This document shows, in pieces, positions 22,561 to 36,474 of a stretch of 64,000 nucleotides of DNA. The stretch covers positions 29,517,182 through 29,581,181 of the forward strand of contig CM119264.1 of NCBI GenBank assembly GCA_051294375.1. Direction: 5' to 3'. Made by a program: the position numbers and the translations under genes. Source of the DNA: Paraspadella gotoi (Eukaryota; Chaetognatha). Each line of letters opens with the position of its first letter. Position 1 is the stretch's first letter. Below the pieces are notes generated by a model. It was not told the DNA's origin. It saw nothing but the letters and a program-made list of their open reading frames with translations, and searched no databases.

Positions 22561-23579
22561 CATCTTGTTTTTTTTCTTTTTTGTTTCTTTTTGGTTACTG
22601 GTTTTGTTTTCTTCTTCTTCTTTTTGTTTCAGCTTCGATTTTGTTTTGTTTTTGGTGGTTTTTTTAACATTTCTCATGTGTAGAATCAAGATTAATAATA
22701 TTTTCTTTGTTGATTTGCTTGTCAGTTTTTTTGTGTGTTTTTTTGTGGTTTTTTTATTTTTACGTTTTTCTACCGATTTTTATCACCGAATTCGATTTCA
22801 TCAATTATTGCACAGAAGCCGACGAAAAGACTTCTTACTCACGAAATCAACTGTTTTCTTCCTTTAAATTGCTGACTTCTTATTCAATTACATTTTTTTC
22901 TGATACTTTTTATTTACATACATACAGATTTTTACGTTTCGCTCTTTCTCTATTTTAAATTTGTTTCCGTTTATTCTTAATTTCTTCCACATTCGCTTTT
23001 CCCAATTTCCTTAAATTTCACTTTCCTCTTCCTTGTCTTTTCTTCTCTTTCTTTTTCTTTTCTTTTTTCTCTTTCTTTTCTTTTCCTTTTCTTTTTCTTA
23101 TCTTTCTTTTCTTTTCCTTTTTTCTCGCGTCCTCTTTCCTCTTCGACAAATGTCGGTCTCTTGTCGGTCACGATTGTCGGCCAAAATGTCGTCAATGATT
23201 TAGGCGACGAATTAAAGTAACGAGAGGCGATGATATAAGAGATATTTTATAAGAGATGTCAGCGAAGATGTCAGTGAAGATGTCAGCGATGTCAGCGGCG
23301 AAATCCGCGCGGTAGAGAGAGTCAATGTTGTCAATATCAAATACCTTGACTCTCTTTCCCCAAAAATGCCGTACTATCTTCAGTATTCCATTATGCCGTC
23401 TTTCTCTGCCTGATGTCGTCCTATGTGTATCCCAGATGCCGAATGCTCTCCTCTCTGTCTCTCTCTCATAAATACCGTCCTCTTTTCTTTCCTTCTTTCC
23501 TTTCGTTTTTCCAAAACTCTCTTAAGTTTCTCGTCCTAAGCTTCGATGCCGCGTTTCAGCATTTCATTATCTCGTACGG

Positions 23580-23678
<99 letters not shown>

Positions 23679-25675
23679 TGAATAATTCACCGCCGGCTGG
23701 AAACCTTTAAAGAGTCTCGCCAATCTTCGACTCCGGGAAATCTCTTCGCAAAACCGTCACCTGAGATCCACGAGGTTGGAATGCAGAGACGGCGTAGCAG
23801 ATACGGAAATGCCGTAGCAGAGAAAGGAATGCCGTAGCAGAGACAGAAACGCCGTACCAGAGACCAGAATGCAGTAGCTCAAATAACGATGCCCCACACG
23901 AGATGACGATAGCAAATACTATAGTTCTGAGATTGGAATGCCGTAGCCAGAGACAGAATGCAGTTGCAAATTAGAAATTTCCCTATTTGCTACTGAGAAA
24001 CCGATATAAAGATTTTGTTTGCAGTTCTCGAATGGCCTAAATAAGACTAGGTTGCCTTAACGAAGGCCTGAATGCCGTAGCTGCGTCTAAAATGCCGTAG
24101 AATGGAGCAGTATTTTATCAGCGGAAGTAGTGAACATTACAAATTGGCGAATTGAATGGTAAAATTAAGTCAGCCAGAAAAACGACATTGCTGAAACTGA
24201 AAAATTAGTCAGACCGAGAAAGTCGGAACGAAATGGAGATTGTTTCCGACAATTTCCAGAAGTGTTCGAGAGTGTTAACTGTTAAGAGTGAGACAGAGAC
24301 AGAGATGTTTTCACAGTGAGACAGAGACAGAGATGTTTTCACAGTCTTCACTCCACAATACCCTTATCGGTCGATTGTGGCTTCGTCGTCTCTGCCGTTT
24401 TTAAAACTCGTTCGTTTGTTTAGTTATAACTTGTATTTTTTTAAATTTAGTTTCGCGCGAGAATTTTTATTGGTTTCCTCTCTCGACTTTTGACGATGAT
24501 GACGAAGGAAAAGAGAATTCAAAGTAGGTGACTGATTGGTTGTGTAGCCTTGATTGGTTGTCGTCGATTGGTCCGGGGGGAGGAGAATTGATTGGTGGAG
24601 AAAGACAATTTATTGGTTGGGAAAGAGAATTGATTGTTTGGCTGGAGAATCTTTCGGAAGGGTGATTAGTTTGATTGGGGACAGGAAGGTTGTCGGTGGC
24701 CGGTTGACTGTGGGAATTTCTCCAGTGATTCAGCGGATTTGAGCCAATCGATAGATCCAGTGAAATTTTTCTACGTCCAAAGATGAAGAAAGAGAAAAAG
24801 AAAGATGAGGAAAGAACAAAGATGGCGGTCGTGGTCACGTGATCCCGATATTCCAGATGAATAAGAAAACAAAAGGGAAATTCGAGGTGGAAAAAGATTT
24901 TGGAATAAATTTTTTGGGGGAGAAAAGAAGAGAAAAGAAGAGAGGAAGAGAGAGAAGAGAATTTTATAAGGGGGGGTGGTATTAAAATGAGGTGGGAGAA
25001 TGAAAATACGAAATGTAATATAATATGAAGTAAGATTAAAGAAAGAAAATAAATTGAAAAGCGAAGAAAGGCAAAAAGGAGGAAGGACGAGGTTGTATGA
25101 GGCGGAGGAAAGAAAAGAAGAAAAGGAGGAAAAGAAAAAAGAAAAAGAGGAAAGAAAATTAAAAAGGAGGATAGGAAAGAAGAAAGGGAGAAAAGAAAAT
25201 AAAGAAGGAGGCAAGAAAAGAAAAAAGGAGGATAGGAAAGAAAAAAAGGAAAGAAAAGAAGAAAAGGAGGAAAGGAAAGAAGAAAAGGAGGAAAGTAAAG
25301 AAAAAAAGGAGAAAAGAGAGAGAGAGAGAAAGGTAGAGAGAGAGAGAGGAGCGGAAAAAGGTCAGAGAGGACAGACAGCTTTTATGAGCAATGAGAAAAA
25401 AAAAGGACCAGGAGAGGAAAAGGGGAAGATGAATTAAAGAAAAGAAAAAAAGTTAAAGAAAAAAGAAAGAAAAGAAATAGAAAATAGAAAGAAAAAAGGA
25501 AAGAAAATTGAAATGAAAAAGAAAAAGAAAAAAGAAAAAAGTTAAAGTGAACTGAAAAGGCGAATGCGGAGAAAAGAGGGAGAGATAGGAAAAAAAAGAT
25601 AAAAAAAAAGAAAAATAAGGAAAAAAAGGAAGCGGAGAGTCTGAGAAGGTCAAGGCGAAGATTGGCGAGAGAGAG

Positions 25676-25767
<92 letters not shown>

Positions 25768-25971
25768 AGAGCAAGGCAATTCGCGCGGGGATTAAAGACT
25801 CATGTTTAACGAGAGGGCGTGTTCGTTTTTGAGCCCCGTCGGGGTCCAAAGGGTCAAAAGTTTGACGATGGGCGGATGACGCGAGAGGGCGCGGTCGAGG
25901 TGTCTAATTTAATATAGGGAGTGTTCGACGCCTTTTGTTTTTTTTTTTTTTTTCAAAATGACGACTTGATT
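22561..25971. other. Gene-free stretch: simple repeats and polypurine/pyrimidine tracts
   Basis: T-rich sequence, a (CT)n array at 23583-23676, a degenerate 21-bp family around 'atgccgtagcagagacagaa' at 23780-24120, and polypurine sequence at 24900-25640 that ends in (GA)n at 25670-25762. No exon with splice signals and protein-like composition was found. Confidence 0.55.
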
Positions 25972-25976
25972 TGAAT

Positions 25977-26590
25977 CGACGTCTACAAGGCAATTTAATT
26001 GAAGTAGACTTTTACTGGGGGATTTTATGATAATCCAAGTCTGCAGGGCGATCTGATAGGGAAGGTCCTTTACAGGGCATTCTTGTTGAAATAAACTTCT
26101 ACAGGACGATATGCTTGGAATCCAGTCTAAAGGGCGGTCTGGTTGAAAGAAGACTTTTACAAGGCGAACAGATTACAATTTAAGTCTGCAAGGCAATCTA
26201 ATTGGAATAGACTTTTACAGGGTGATCTGGTGGAAATTCACTTTTATGAGGCAACTTCATTGGAATCCAAGTCTTGAGGGCGATATGATCAGTTCAAAAT
26301 AAACAGGGTGATAAGATTGAAATATATCTGTAGTCGGGCATGGCATAAGTTCACCCCGCACGACTACATATATTTACATGTGAGCCAAAATTAGACTCGT
26401 CGACTTAGTTTTTTCCTTTGCATTAAGCAACAATATTAGAATCCAAAATTGATTATAACACTTTATACATACATATCAAATACATGGCAAAATTTTAATG
26501 GATGAAGCTAGATTTCTACAGGGCCACAGTATTAAAACCGACTTTTACAGGGTGGCAGAAACGAAATACATCACTACGAGGAGACTTGAT
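25977..26590. repeat. Degenerate tandem repeat of about 38-75 bp
   Basis: Repeated variants of 'cttttacagggcgatctgat' spaced irregularly. The array is interrupted at about 26335-26372 by an inverted fragment of the 3' end of repeat C ('gggcatggcataagttcacc'). Confidence 0.7.
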
Positions 26591-26667
26591 TAGAACTACT
26601 CTGTGGAGCGAGATTCGATTTCAATGAATTCTTCCATCGCGACGCAAACGTAACAATCTGCAATTTC

Positions 26668-26670
<3 letters not shown>

Positions 26671-26750
<80 letters not shown>
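26671..26750. repeat. (CT)n microsatellite
   Basis: CT dinucleotides with one TT break. Confidence 0.95.
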
Positions 26751-26751
<1 letters not shown>

Positions 26752-27939
26752 GCAAATTCGCGCACGGGTGACGTCACGGCCGTTACGCCTGAGAATCGGT
26801 GATGGAATCACAGAAATTTCGTTGTCGTGACGTCGACGATGAAAAAAAAAGTAAAAGCGATGACGTCGACAGGAACTTTTGGGGTTTGAGTTCGCCGCTT
26901 GTGACGTCACCAGAGATTTCGCTATTTTTTTTTATCATGTAGAGTTTTTTTGTTGTTTTTTTCAAAATAGTATTTCTTATTTCAGATTTTAATGGTCCGG
27001 ATGGTCTGGATATTTGTCTTCATAGATCTAACAATGAATTAATAGTTTTATAACTTGATAACTTGATTTAATAATTATTGCGATCTTTCGGAAGCTTTGA
27101 ATATTTTGTAATAAAGACTGTTTTCTGTTGCTGTTTTTTTTAAGGGGCGGTTTCGTCCTTTTGTGAAAACGCGTTTCAATTTGATTATTTATTAACAGTT
27201 TTGTTTTTTACTCGATATTTTTTAACTGTTGCTGTTTTCTCTTCGTTTTGTTGCTGTCGATGTTGTTTCTTGCAGGCGGATCTGATAATTTAAACGAAAA
27301 TAGTTTTTTTTAACAAAATCTATTTTATTTTTAAATGTATATTTTTATTTTTAGACTTTGCTAATGATTTGAAGAAAAAAAACCGCAAAACCGCGCATCT
27401 AGAAAAAATTGAAAGACAAAAAAAAATGACGAAAGAAATAGAAAGAAAAAAAAGAATAAAGAAAGAAAAAGAAAGAAAGAAAGAGAAAGAAAAAGTGAAG
27501 CGAAAACTTTACGTCATTTTTCATTGGTTTCTCCTCCTCCCTATTTTTATTTTTTTTTGACAGAGAATTTTATTGCCCTTCTCGTCCCCCCCGCGTTAAT
27601 TATTGATTTTTTACGAAGTACAAATAAAAAGATATTCTTATAAATAACTCATATTTGGAATAAATATAAATTGCTAAATGATATTATCCTTTTTTAATAT
27701 ATATTTTTTTAAAAATTTTTCGCTATTAATACCAAAATTATAAATGCATCTTTAAACAAATTATTGATAAAAAATATCTTTAAATAAATTTTTCTATCAT
27801 ATTATTAAAAATTTAAAAAAGAATCAAACCATTTATCTTAGATGGACAGACCAACCAAAAAAGAGGTTTCTCGCGACGCCCTCCAGCGCCCCATTTTTGT
27901 ATGATGTATTCGATCCGTTTTATCCCAACGATAAAACCC

Positions 27940-28235
27940 TAGAGCCCGAATTGCCTGGCCTGCCTCTGCCATGCCTCCTAGGCATCTCCCCCATGTCTCG
28001 GGATATCCATCATGCCACGCCAGACATTGCCATGCCAAGCCGGCCTTTTCAATGCCATAGCGGGCCACGCCTTGCCAGGCGGGCCCCCGCCAATCCTTTC
28101 TAGCCTCCGCCATGAATCCCCTACCATGCCTCTCCACCCTCCGCCATGCCTCCTCTACCCCTGCAATGCCTCTCCGGCCCTCGCCATATCTTTCCGGCCC
28201 CCGCCATGCCGCCCCGACTCCCGAGAACCCTTTTA
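27940..28235. repeat. GC-rich degenerate minisatellite
   Basis: Repeats of about 20 bp around 'ccgccatgcctctccggccc', contrasting in GC content with the AT-rich surroundings. The 60-100 residue open frames in it are repeat translations (periodic Met, Pro and Cys). Confidence 0.75.
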
Positions 28236-29109
28236 ATTTACGAGGCTGGTTTTTCTCTGCAGCGGTTGGTGCCCTCTCTCTTGTCTCTATCTCTCGTTTT
28301 TATTTCGTTTCGTGTTGTTTTTTTGTTTTTTGTTTTTTTTTTGTTTTTTTTTTTTTTTTTTTTTCTTTTGTTTTTTATTGCCTCCTTATCGCGTAATTTG
28401 TGAGAATTCCTAAAAGAATTGATGCAAAAGAAAAAAGAAAATAAGTCGTTCAACTCGGATGTAACCAGAGATAGCTTCAAGTCATTGATCCTTGTTCCGT
28501 AACGTTAGGGATATAATTCATCCTAGATTGCGGGGCTGTAAACGTTTTCCCTACGCAATTTTGACCCTTGAGTGGCTCAAAAATCTGGTTTGGTATTCCA
28601 TCCGTTTTCCTGTTTTGAAAAATTCTTATGATGGATGGGATTACTGATTTTTTTTGGGAGGAAGGGATTATACTAGTGTAAAATAGAATATGCAATATTA
28701 AGTCTTTTCTCGACGAATTCTAAAGGGAGTCCTGGTAAATTGAGACCGTTTAAAAATGTTTAATCATTTCATATTTAATCATTTCATAGCCTAGCTATCA
28801 CTGGTTTTATTACTAAAGGAATAAAAACAAATGTATATATTGGTTGTACCAATGATAAGAATATGATAGTTCATTAAAGACATAAACTTTCTCTGGATCA
28901 ATTTTTGTTTTGTGTTTTCTGTTTTGTGTTATGTTTCCCCAGAGAAAATGAGGCTTTCCCCCTTCCTCCTACTTTTCCCGCTTCTTAAGGCGAAGACTTA
29001 ATTGTTTTCCCCTTCAATTTTTTTACGGCCCCATTATCCGTCGCAAAAGGATATTAACGCGTCAACTTTCCTGGAAACATTGTTATGTTAGTTGATAAGG
29101 CGCTAAGAG

Positions 29110-29265
29110 GACTGAAGTCTACTCTCCGAATCCTCCGAGCCTCCACGGCAGCAATGGAACGGGCGCAAGGCTTGGAACCGGGCTGAAGGGTTTTCCACGC
29201 AATGGAATTACTCAATCAACCACCGGGTCATGATTGCAGGCGGGGTGATCTTATTGCAAGGTCAT
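29110..29265. repeat. Repeat C copy (tRNA-like SINE candidate)
   Basis: Shares 'gaagggttttccacg', 'actcaatcaaccaccgggtc' and 'aggcggggtga' with 42148-42400. On the minus strand CCCGGTGGTTGATTGAGTAA resembles a tRNA-like A-box region. Confidence 0.6.
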
Positions 29266-30929
29266 TATTAGTTGACGAGTAAAGTTATATTTCAGAATAT
29301 TTATAGATCTAATTCGACTAATTCGATTCATAGGCCTAATTCGACTTGAGAAAATCTTTTGGTTGTTTACTATTTCCGTTTTAATTTTTAGTTGTTATTT
29401 CACAATATTCTTTAGTTTGGTTTTTAAAAAGAGAACTTTTTTTAATCAAACATTTTTTTGTTTAAATGCGTGTCTTTGTACTTAGTAATATTCCAACATT
29501 TTTTGCCTCAAAGCCTAAGATCGATAATTTTTTCGAATTATCTTGTTCGACAACCGGCCGACACTTTTTGTAAATCTTATGTGATTACCATTGCTTACCT
29601 TTGATTGTCTTTGCTTTACATATTTTGGCGATGGAACAAAATGGGAGGTCTATGGTTTCCAATTTTATCTCGATTGGCGATGATCGCTGATGGCGACTCC
29701 ATTTGAGTAGTTTTCTTGGCGCTTATTTTTGATGGTCGCAAAAATAAAGAGTGACCTTTTATTTTGATCTGAGTTGTGAGAGAGGAAGAAGCTTAGAAGT
29801 TTATCAATGTTAAGTACAATTCATCTATTTAAAAACCGTCATATTATGTAGTTAAATACATATTTCAGTGTCTTAGTCAACAAGGTCAATACAAATTTAA
29901 AGTAATAAAAAACCGGATTCAAATGTCAAATTGAAACTGGCGCGGAGGTCATAATTTATCAGGAAAAATTAAATAAAATAATTAAAAGCATTAAGTTAAA
30001 TTAAATTAAAAGCATCCATCTGTCCATTTTTATGTCAATCTCTTTGTCCTTTTAATCTAGGAATTCGTTACGCGAAGAAAAAAGATTTCACCCAAAAATA
30101 AAAGATGAGAAAGAAAACGTGAATCTTCACGCGAGGGAATCTCACGTGGAGGAGGAAGAGGAGGAGGAGGAGGAGGAGGAGGAAGAGCAAGCTACGAGGA
30201 GGTAAAGAGACATCGAAGTTACTGGAACACGCCACTAAATGAGGCCTTGGGTGAGAAAGAAAAAAAAATATTCAATCAAAACTCGATTTTCCGTTTTTAA
30301 AATTCAATTCGAGATTCCGCGAGATTGAAAGTGAAGGTAAAGGGTTTTAAAGGTAAAACATTCGGCACATAGATATGCAGACATCTATACACGTGTATAA
30401 TATAGACAATTAGACATGGTAGACATTATTTTAAAAAATAGAGCCAGTTTGAATTAGTTTCAACAACGATTTTATTATTAGTATCGGGACAAGTTACGAC
30501 TTTTATTTCAAGTCTTCGTCAGCACTTGGAAATAAACAATATTTTTCACATTTTAAGAAATGTGTGAGAGAGAGAGAGAAAAAGACAGGTAAATTTTTTT
30601 GTTAGAAAGATTTATAAAGCGTTATATTTTACCGTTCGTAATCACGGTGCTACGCTGATGCTACGCTGATGCTTCTTGAAATTTGGAATCTATCACTGGT
30701 TTTTGGTTTGTTTTTTTCAATTCGATGGCTGAACTTTTTTTTCTTTTTGGTTTTGTTTTGTTTCAAAAAATGGAACCGAAATTCCGTTTCTAGAAAATCT
30801 CTACGAAGAGAAGGAGGGAGAGAGAGAGAGAGAGATGAAGAGAGAGAGAGAGAGAGAGAGAAGACATTCCCTTTAAGCTCGTCGTCTTCCCCTCGGCGTC
30901 TACCCAAGATAGAGAGAGAGAGAAGAGAG

Positions 30930-30973
<44 letters not shown>

Positions 30974-31692
30974 ATTAAATAGTGAAAAAAGCATCACGGC
31001 TGATGACGTAATTACAAAGCACGAGGTCAAAAGGGGAAAGAAGGGAGAAGGTAATGGGAGGAAAAAAGAAGAGGAAATAGAAAGAAAAAGAGGGAAAGAA
31101 AAGGAGGAAATACAAAGAAAAAAGGAGGAAAGTACAGAAGGAAATAGAAAGAAAAGGGAGGAAAGAGGAGGAGGAAATAGAAAGAAAAGGGAGGAAAGAA
31201 GAGGAGGAAATAGAAATAAAAAGGAGGAAAGAGTAGGAGAAATAGAAAGAAAAAGGAGGAAAGAAGAGGAGGAAATATAAAGAAGAAAGGAGAAAAGACG
31301 ATGAGGAAAAAGAAAGAAAAGGGAGGAAAGAAGAGGAGGAAATAGAAAGAAAAGGAAGGAAAGAAGAGGAGGAAAAGAATGAGTTAAAATGGAGTTTTTT
31401 ATCTCAAGAGTGACTGAGTAAAAGAAAATTAATATGAATATGAATAGAAATACTGCATGTTTATATGGATATGCATCATCTGGAAGCGTGACCACTTAGA
31501 TATATTTTAATTATTATTTTTTTATCCTCCTTTTACCCATTTTGTGGACATGATTTTTGTATATTTTATTTTTAAATTGGACTGAAATTTTTATTACTTT
31601 TCAAACCTAATGCATTAAAATCTTTGCAGTAAAAATCATGGAGTGAGAAGAGAATCTCAAGGTGAATGTTTTCGTCGTCGTCGTTGTCGTCG

Positions 31693-31877
31693 NNNNNNNN
31701 NNNNNNNNNNNNNNNNNNNNNNNNNNNNNNNNNNNNNNNNNNNNNNNNNNNNNNNNNNNNNNNNNNNNNNNNNNNNNNNNNNNNNNNNNNNNNNNNNNNN
31801 NNNNNNNNNNNNNNNNNNNNNNNNNNNNNNNNNNNNNNNNNNNNNNNNNNNNNNNNNNNNNNNNNNNNNNNNNNNNN
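31693..31877. other. Assembly gap, 185 N
   Basis: Flanked by (GTC)n-like sequence, so the missing bases are probably a trinucleotide array. Confidence 0.99.
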
Positions 31878-32055
31878 TTAACGCTAGGCTTAACCAAAGG
31901 TGAAATGGCCGACGGTGTCGGGTCAAGGTTGGGGTCATCGAGGTCAAACTGGCCGACAAATCTTGGAGAAGGTTTGAACGAAAAGCCGACAACACGTGAA
32001 GGCGCTTGTGAAGGTCGTCGTCGATGGCGTCGTCCTCGTCGTCGTCGTTGTTGTC

Positions 32056-32795
32056 NNNNNNNNNNNNNNNNNNNNNNNNNNNNNNNNNNNNNNNNNNNNN
32101 NNNNNNNNNNNNNNNNNNNNNNNNNNNNNNNNNNNNNNNNNNNNNNNNNNNNNNNNNNNNNNNNNNNNNNNNNNNNNNNNNNNNNNNNNNNNNNNNNNNN
32201 NNNNNNNNNNNNNNNNNNNNNNNNNNNNNNNNNNNNNNNNNNNNNNNNNNNNNNNNNNNNNNNNNNNNNNNNNNNNNNNNNNNNNNNNNNNNNNNNNNNN
32301 NNNNNNNNNNNNNNNNNNNNNNNNNNNNNNNNNNNNNNNNNNNNNNNNNNNNNNNNNNNNNNNNNNNNNNNNNNNNNNNNNNNNNNNNNNNNNNNNNNNN
32401 NNNNNNNNNNNNNNNNNNNNNNNNNNNNNNNNNNNNNNNNNNNNNNNNNNNNNNNNNNNNNNNNNNNNNNNNNNNNNNNNNNNNNNNNNNNNNNNNNNNN
32501 NNNNNNNNNNNNNNNNNNNNNNNNNNNNNNNNNNNNNNNNNNNNNNNNNNNNNNNNNNNNNNNNNNNNNNNNNNNNNNNNNNNNNNNNNNNNNNNNNNNN
32601 NNNNNNNNNNNNNNNNNNNNNNNNNNNNNNNNNNNNNNNNNNNNNNNNNNNNNNNNNNNNNNNNNNNNNNNNNNNNNNNNNNNNNNNNNNNNNNNNNNNN
32701 NNNNNNNNNNNNNNNNNNNNNNNNNNNNNNNNNNNNNNNNNNNNNNNNNNNNNNNNNNNNNNNNNNNNNNNNNNNNNNNNNNNNNNNNNNNNNNN
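32056..32795. other. Assembly gap, 740 N
   Basis: Both edges are (GTC)n, continuing the same trinucleotide-rich region that reaches about 33570. Confidence 0.99.
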
Positions 32796-32831
<36 letters not shown>

Positions 32832-34152
32832 ACATTCCAGACATTAATTCTTGTCGTTATTTTTGTCGTCATAAGAATTGCGTTATCGGGTATTTTGTCA
32901 TCGAAATTGTCTTGTCGGCTTTTATATTCCATTCTCTCCTTTGTCACTATTGGACGACACTTTGTCACTAGCGTTTCCTCGATTTCTTTCACATTTGACT
33001 CATTTGTTTTGCTTGTGTGATATTTGCCTTTGTTATTTTCATCCACATTCTCTTAATCTTCATTTCGCCTTCGTGACTTCATCTCTGTATTTTCTTCGTC
33101 ACTTTGCTTCGCCCTAATTTTCTCATTTATCTTCGCACTTTTTTCATAGTCGTCGTCGTCGTCGTCGTCGTCATCGTCGTCATTATCGTCGTCGTCGTCG
33201 TCGTCGTCGAGGGTGGGGTTTATCTTCCTCCTCATTCTTGTCGTCACTGCATTTTTTTTTTCGGCAATCTTGGGCGTTGCTGCTTAGAAGGGCTTTCTCG
33301 TCGTTGTCGTTGTCGTCGTTGTTCCAGTCTTGTAATATTAGTTAAAATAGTTTTCGTTGACGTCTTCTTCCTCATCCTCTTCGGCGTCGTCGTCGTCGTC
33401 TTCATCGTCATCTTCGTCGTCGTCGTCGTCGTCGTCGTCCTCTTTGTCATCGTCGTCTTCTTCGTCTTCCTATTTTTTCGTCGCTTCCTTCGTAGTTATC
33501 GTCGTCGTCGACTTCATCGTCATCTTCGTCGTCACCGTTGTCATCGTCGTCGTCGGCGTCATCGTCGTTAGCAAACAAACCAAGATTTAAAGATGGCGGA
33601 GATTGTTGACTTGGGTTCAGCTCCCTCTTTCGTCGCGAATCGAGAGACAGAGATACATTTATCCTCTTCTATTTAAAAGAGATGGTTGCTCTCGCAGGAA
33701 CAAGAGGTCGGAGAAAACCTGAACAGACGGACGGACAGAAGGACGCAGGATTGGAAAGACCGATAGACTGACTGCGAAATATTTTGATGTTTCACGTGCG
33801 CAGAGTCACGCCTTCGAGACGTCGCTCGTTCCGTGTAATTTGACGAGAGAGATTTAAAGTTGAATTTTCAGCTGAATCACGAGGCCAATTGTGAAGGAAA
33901 AGTCGTGAATCAATTTCTAAGGCTTTTTTTTTAGTAAAATGTCCACAAGCGAATCGTTTCTTTGCTGAGTCTAAATAAGAATTAAAAAATAGTCTCGTAT
34001 CTCTCCAAATAATAATAAAATACAAAATAATAGCAAAATAAGAAAAAAAATACTGACGGGACACAAAAAGACCGGTCAAACTGAATCATAAAGAATTTAG
34101 ACGAATCTGGTTAAATTAAAAACGTGAGAGAGAGAGAGAGAGAGAGAGAGAG

Positions 34153-34870
34153 NNNNNNNNNNNNNNNNNNNNNNNNNNNNNNNNNNNNNNNNNNNNNNNN
34201 NNNNNNNNNNNNNNNNNNNNNNNNNNNNNNNNNNNNNNNNNNNNNNNNNNNNNNNNNNNNNNNNNNNNNNNNNNNNNNNNNNNNNNNNNNNNNNNNNNNN
34301 NNNNNNNNNNNNNNNNNNNNNNNNNNNNNNNNNNNNNNNNNNNNNNNNNNNNNNNNNNNNNNNNNNNNNNNNNNNNNNNNNNNNNNNNNNNNNNNNNNNN
34401 NNNNNNNNNNNNNNNNNNNNNNNNNNNNNNNNNNNNNNNNNNNNNNNNNNNNNNNNNNNNNNNNNNNNNNNNNNNNNNNNNNNNNNNNNNNNNNNNNNNN
34501 NNNNNNNNNNNNNNNNNNNNNNNNNNNNNNNNNNNNNNNNNNNNNNNNNNNNNNNNNNNNNNNNNNNNNNNNNNNNNNNNNNNNNNNNNNNNNNNNNNNN
34601 NNNNNNNNNNNNNNNNNNNNNNNNNNNNNNNNNNNNNNNNNNNNNNNNNNNNNNNNNNNNNNNNNNNNNNNNNNNNNNNNNNNNNNNNNNNNNNNNNNNN
34701 NNNNNNNNNNNNNNNNNNNNNNNNNNNNNNNNNNNNNNNNNNNNNNNNNNNNNNNNNNNNNNNNNNNNNNNNNNNNNNNNNNNNNNNNNNNNNNNNNNNN
34801 NNNNNNNNNNNNNNNNNNNNNNNNNNNNNNNNNNNNNNNNNNNNNNNNNNNNNNNNNNNNNNNNNNNNNN
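34153..34870. other. Assembly gap, 718 N
   Basis: Left edge is (GA)n. Confidence 0.99.
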
Positions 34871-35537
34871 ACGCCATCTCTATTTTTTTTTATCGGAAAT
34901 CGATTCTTTCGATTTCGAATTCTCGAGAAAAGTCGACGGCGTCATTCAACCCCCCCCCCTCAAAGTATTGTACCGTAACTGCCCAATGGAATATTTCACT
35001 TTTAACTTATTACGATATTTATCTAATACAAAATTCAGCCAATTTCTGACAACATTCAGCCAATACAACATTCAGCCAATACAACATTNNNNNNNNNNNN
35101 NNNNNNNNNNNNNNNNNNNNNNNNNNNNNNNNNNNNNNNNNNNNNNNNNNNNNNNNNNNNNNNNNNNNNNNNNNNNNNNNNNNNNNNNNNNNNNNNNNNN
35201 NNNNNNNNNNNNNNNNNNNNNNNNNNNNNNNNNNNNNNNNNNNNNNNNNNNNNNNNNNNNNNNNNNNNNNNNNNNNNNNNNNNNNNNNNNNNNNNNNNNN
35301 NNNNNNNNNNNNNNNNNNNNNNNNNNNNNNNNNNNNNNNNNNNNNNNNNNNNNNNNNNNNNNNNNNNNNNNNNNNNNNNNNNNNNNNNNNACATTCAGCC
35401 AATACAACATTCAGCCAATACAACATTCAGTCACCTTCCGACGACATTCAGCCGCCAAGGACGAAATAAATTGAATGTAATGAATCAAGTGCAACGACGA
35501 TAATGAAGACGCGAGTGGAATGAAACTCTCTCTCTCT
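34871..35537. repeat. Left arm of an inverted duplication
   Basis: Matches the reverse complement of about 36465-37146 and includes a 16-bp tandem repeat around 'attcagccaatacaac', partly hidden by a 302-N gap (35089-35390). A 25-N gap (35538-35562) follows directly. Confidence 0.85.
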
Positions 35538-35562
35538 NNNNNNNNNNNNNNNNNNNNNNNNN

Positions 35563-36020
35563 AGTGGGGGGAGGAAGGAAAGGGAGAGGAAGGCAGGCGA
35601 AAGGGGGAGGGTAGGAAGGGCGAGGAGTGGGGGAAAGGAAAGGGAGGAGGAAAGAAGGAAGGGGTGAAGGAAAGAAGGGAGAGAAAGGGGAGGGAGGAAA
35701 AAGGGAGAGAAAGGGGCGGAAGGAAGGAAGAGACGGAGGGAGGAAAGGGAAGAGGAGAGGGATGGGAGGGAGAAGGGGAGGAAAGGGGAAAGAAAGGGGG
35801 CAGGGAGGAAAGGGAGAGGAGGGAGGGGAGGGAGGAAAGGGGGAGGGAGAAAAAGAAGGAAGGGTGAAGGGAGGAAAGGGACAGGGAAAGAAGAAAAGGG
35901 AGGAAGGTGAGGAAAAATTTTGAGGAGGCAGAAAAAACGGAAACGGGAAATGTAGGGAAGAGAGGAATATTAAGAAAGGAGAGAGAAAGTAAGCAAAGAG
36001 CGAAGGGAGAAGAAGAGAAA
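35563..36020. repeat. Polypurine tract
   Basis: Almost pure A/G, dominated by GGGA and GGAA. It lies in the loop between the two inverted arms. Long Lys/Glu/Gly or Ser/Pro/Leu open frames in it are artefacts of composition. Confidence 0.9.
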
Positions 36021-36430
36021 GTATAACTAAGATTAGAAATTACGAAAAAGTAAAAAGGTGAGTTTGATTTAAACAAAAAGAGGGAAAAACAAAGAAGTAC
36101 GTCTAATGGGTTTTTTTTTCTATTAATCGTGGGATGAGCGAACGGGGAACAAAGAAGAAAGTTAGCAAACGAAATAAGGTGAATGATGTCTAAAGTTAAA
36201 GTTTGGCGATAGAGGGTGTGAGAGGCGAGAGAGAGAGAGAGAGAGAGAGAGTAGAGAGAGAGAGAGAAGAAGAGAGAGAGAGAGGAGGAGAGAGTGAATT
36301 GACAAAACAAGGACAAGAGGGGCATAATGGAAACGAGGCAACCTCAATGACTCGAGACAACTCTAGGCGCTCGAAAGAAATGAACATTTTCAAACATCTG
36401 GATGACGAGAGAGAGGAGAGAGAGGAGGAG

Positions 36431-36464
<34 letters not shown>

Positions 36465-36474
<10 letters not shown>

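Noticed and set aside
27838-28137. 99-codon minus-strand frame with Trp/Gly/Ala periodicity
   Set aside because: Translation of the GC-rich minisatellite; other frames show the same period.
30650-31495. 281-codon minus-strand open frame rich in Phe, Ser and Leu
   Set aside because: It reads across GA-rich and GGAAA polypurine sequence; composition is that of the repeat and no domain is visible.
31607-33046. Long open frames on both strands
   Set aside because: They exist only because N gaps carry no stop codons; flanks are (GTC)n repeats.
35411-36325. 304-codon frame across a gap
   Set aside because: Polypurine composition plus 25 N; includes the inverted-duplication arm.
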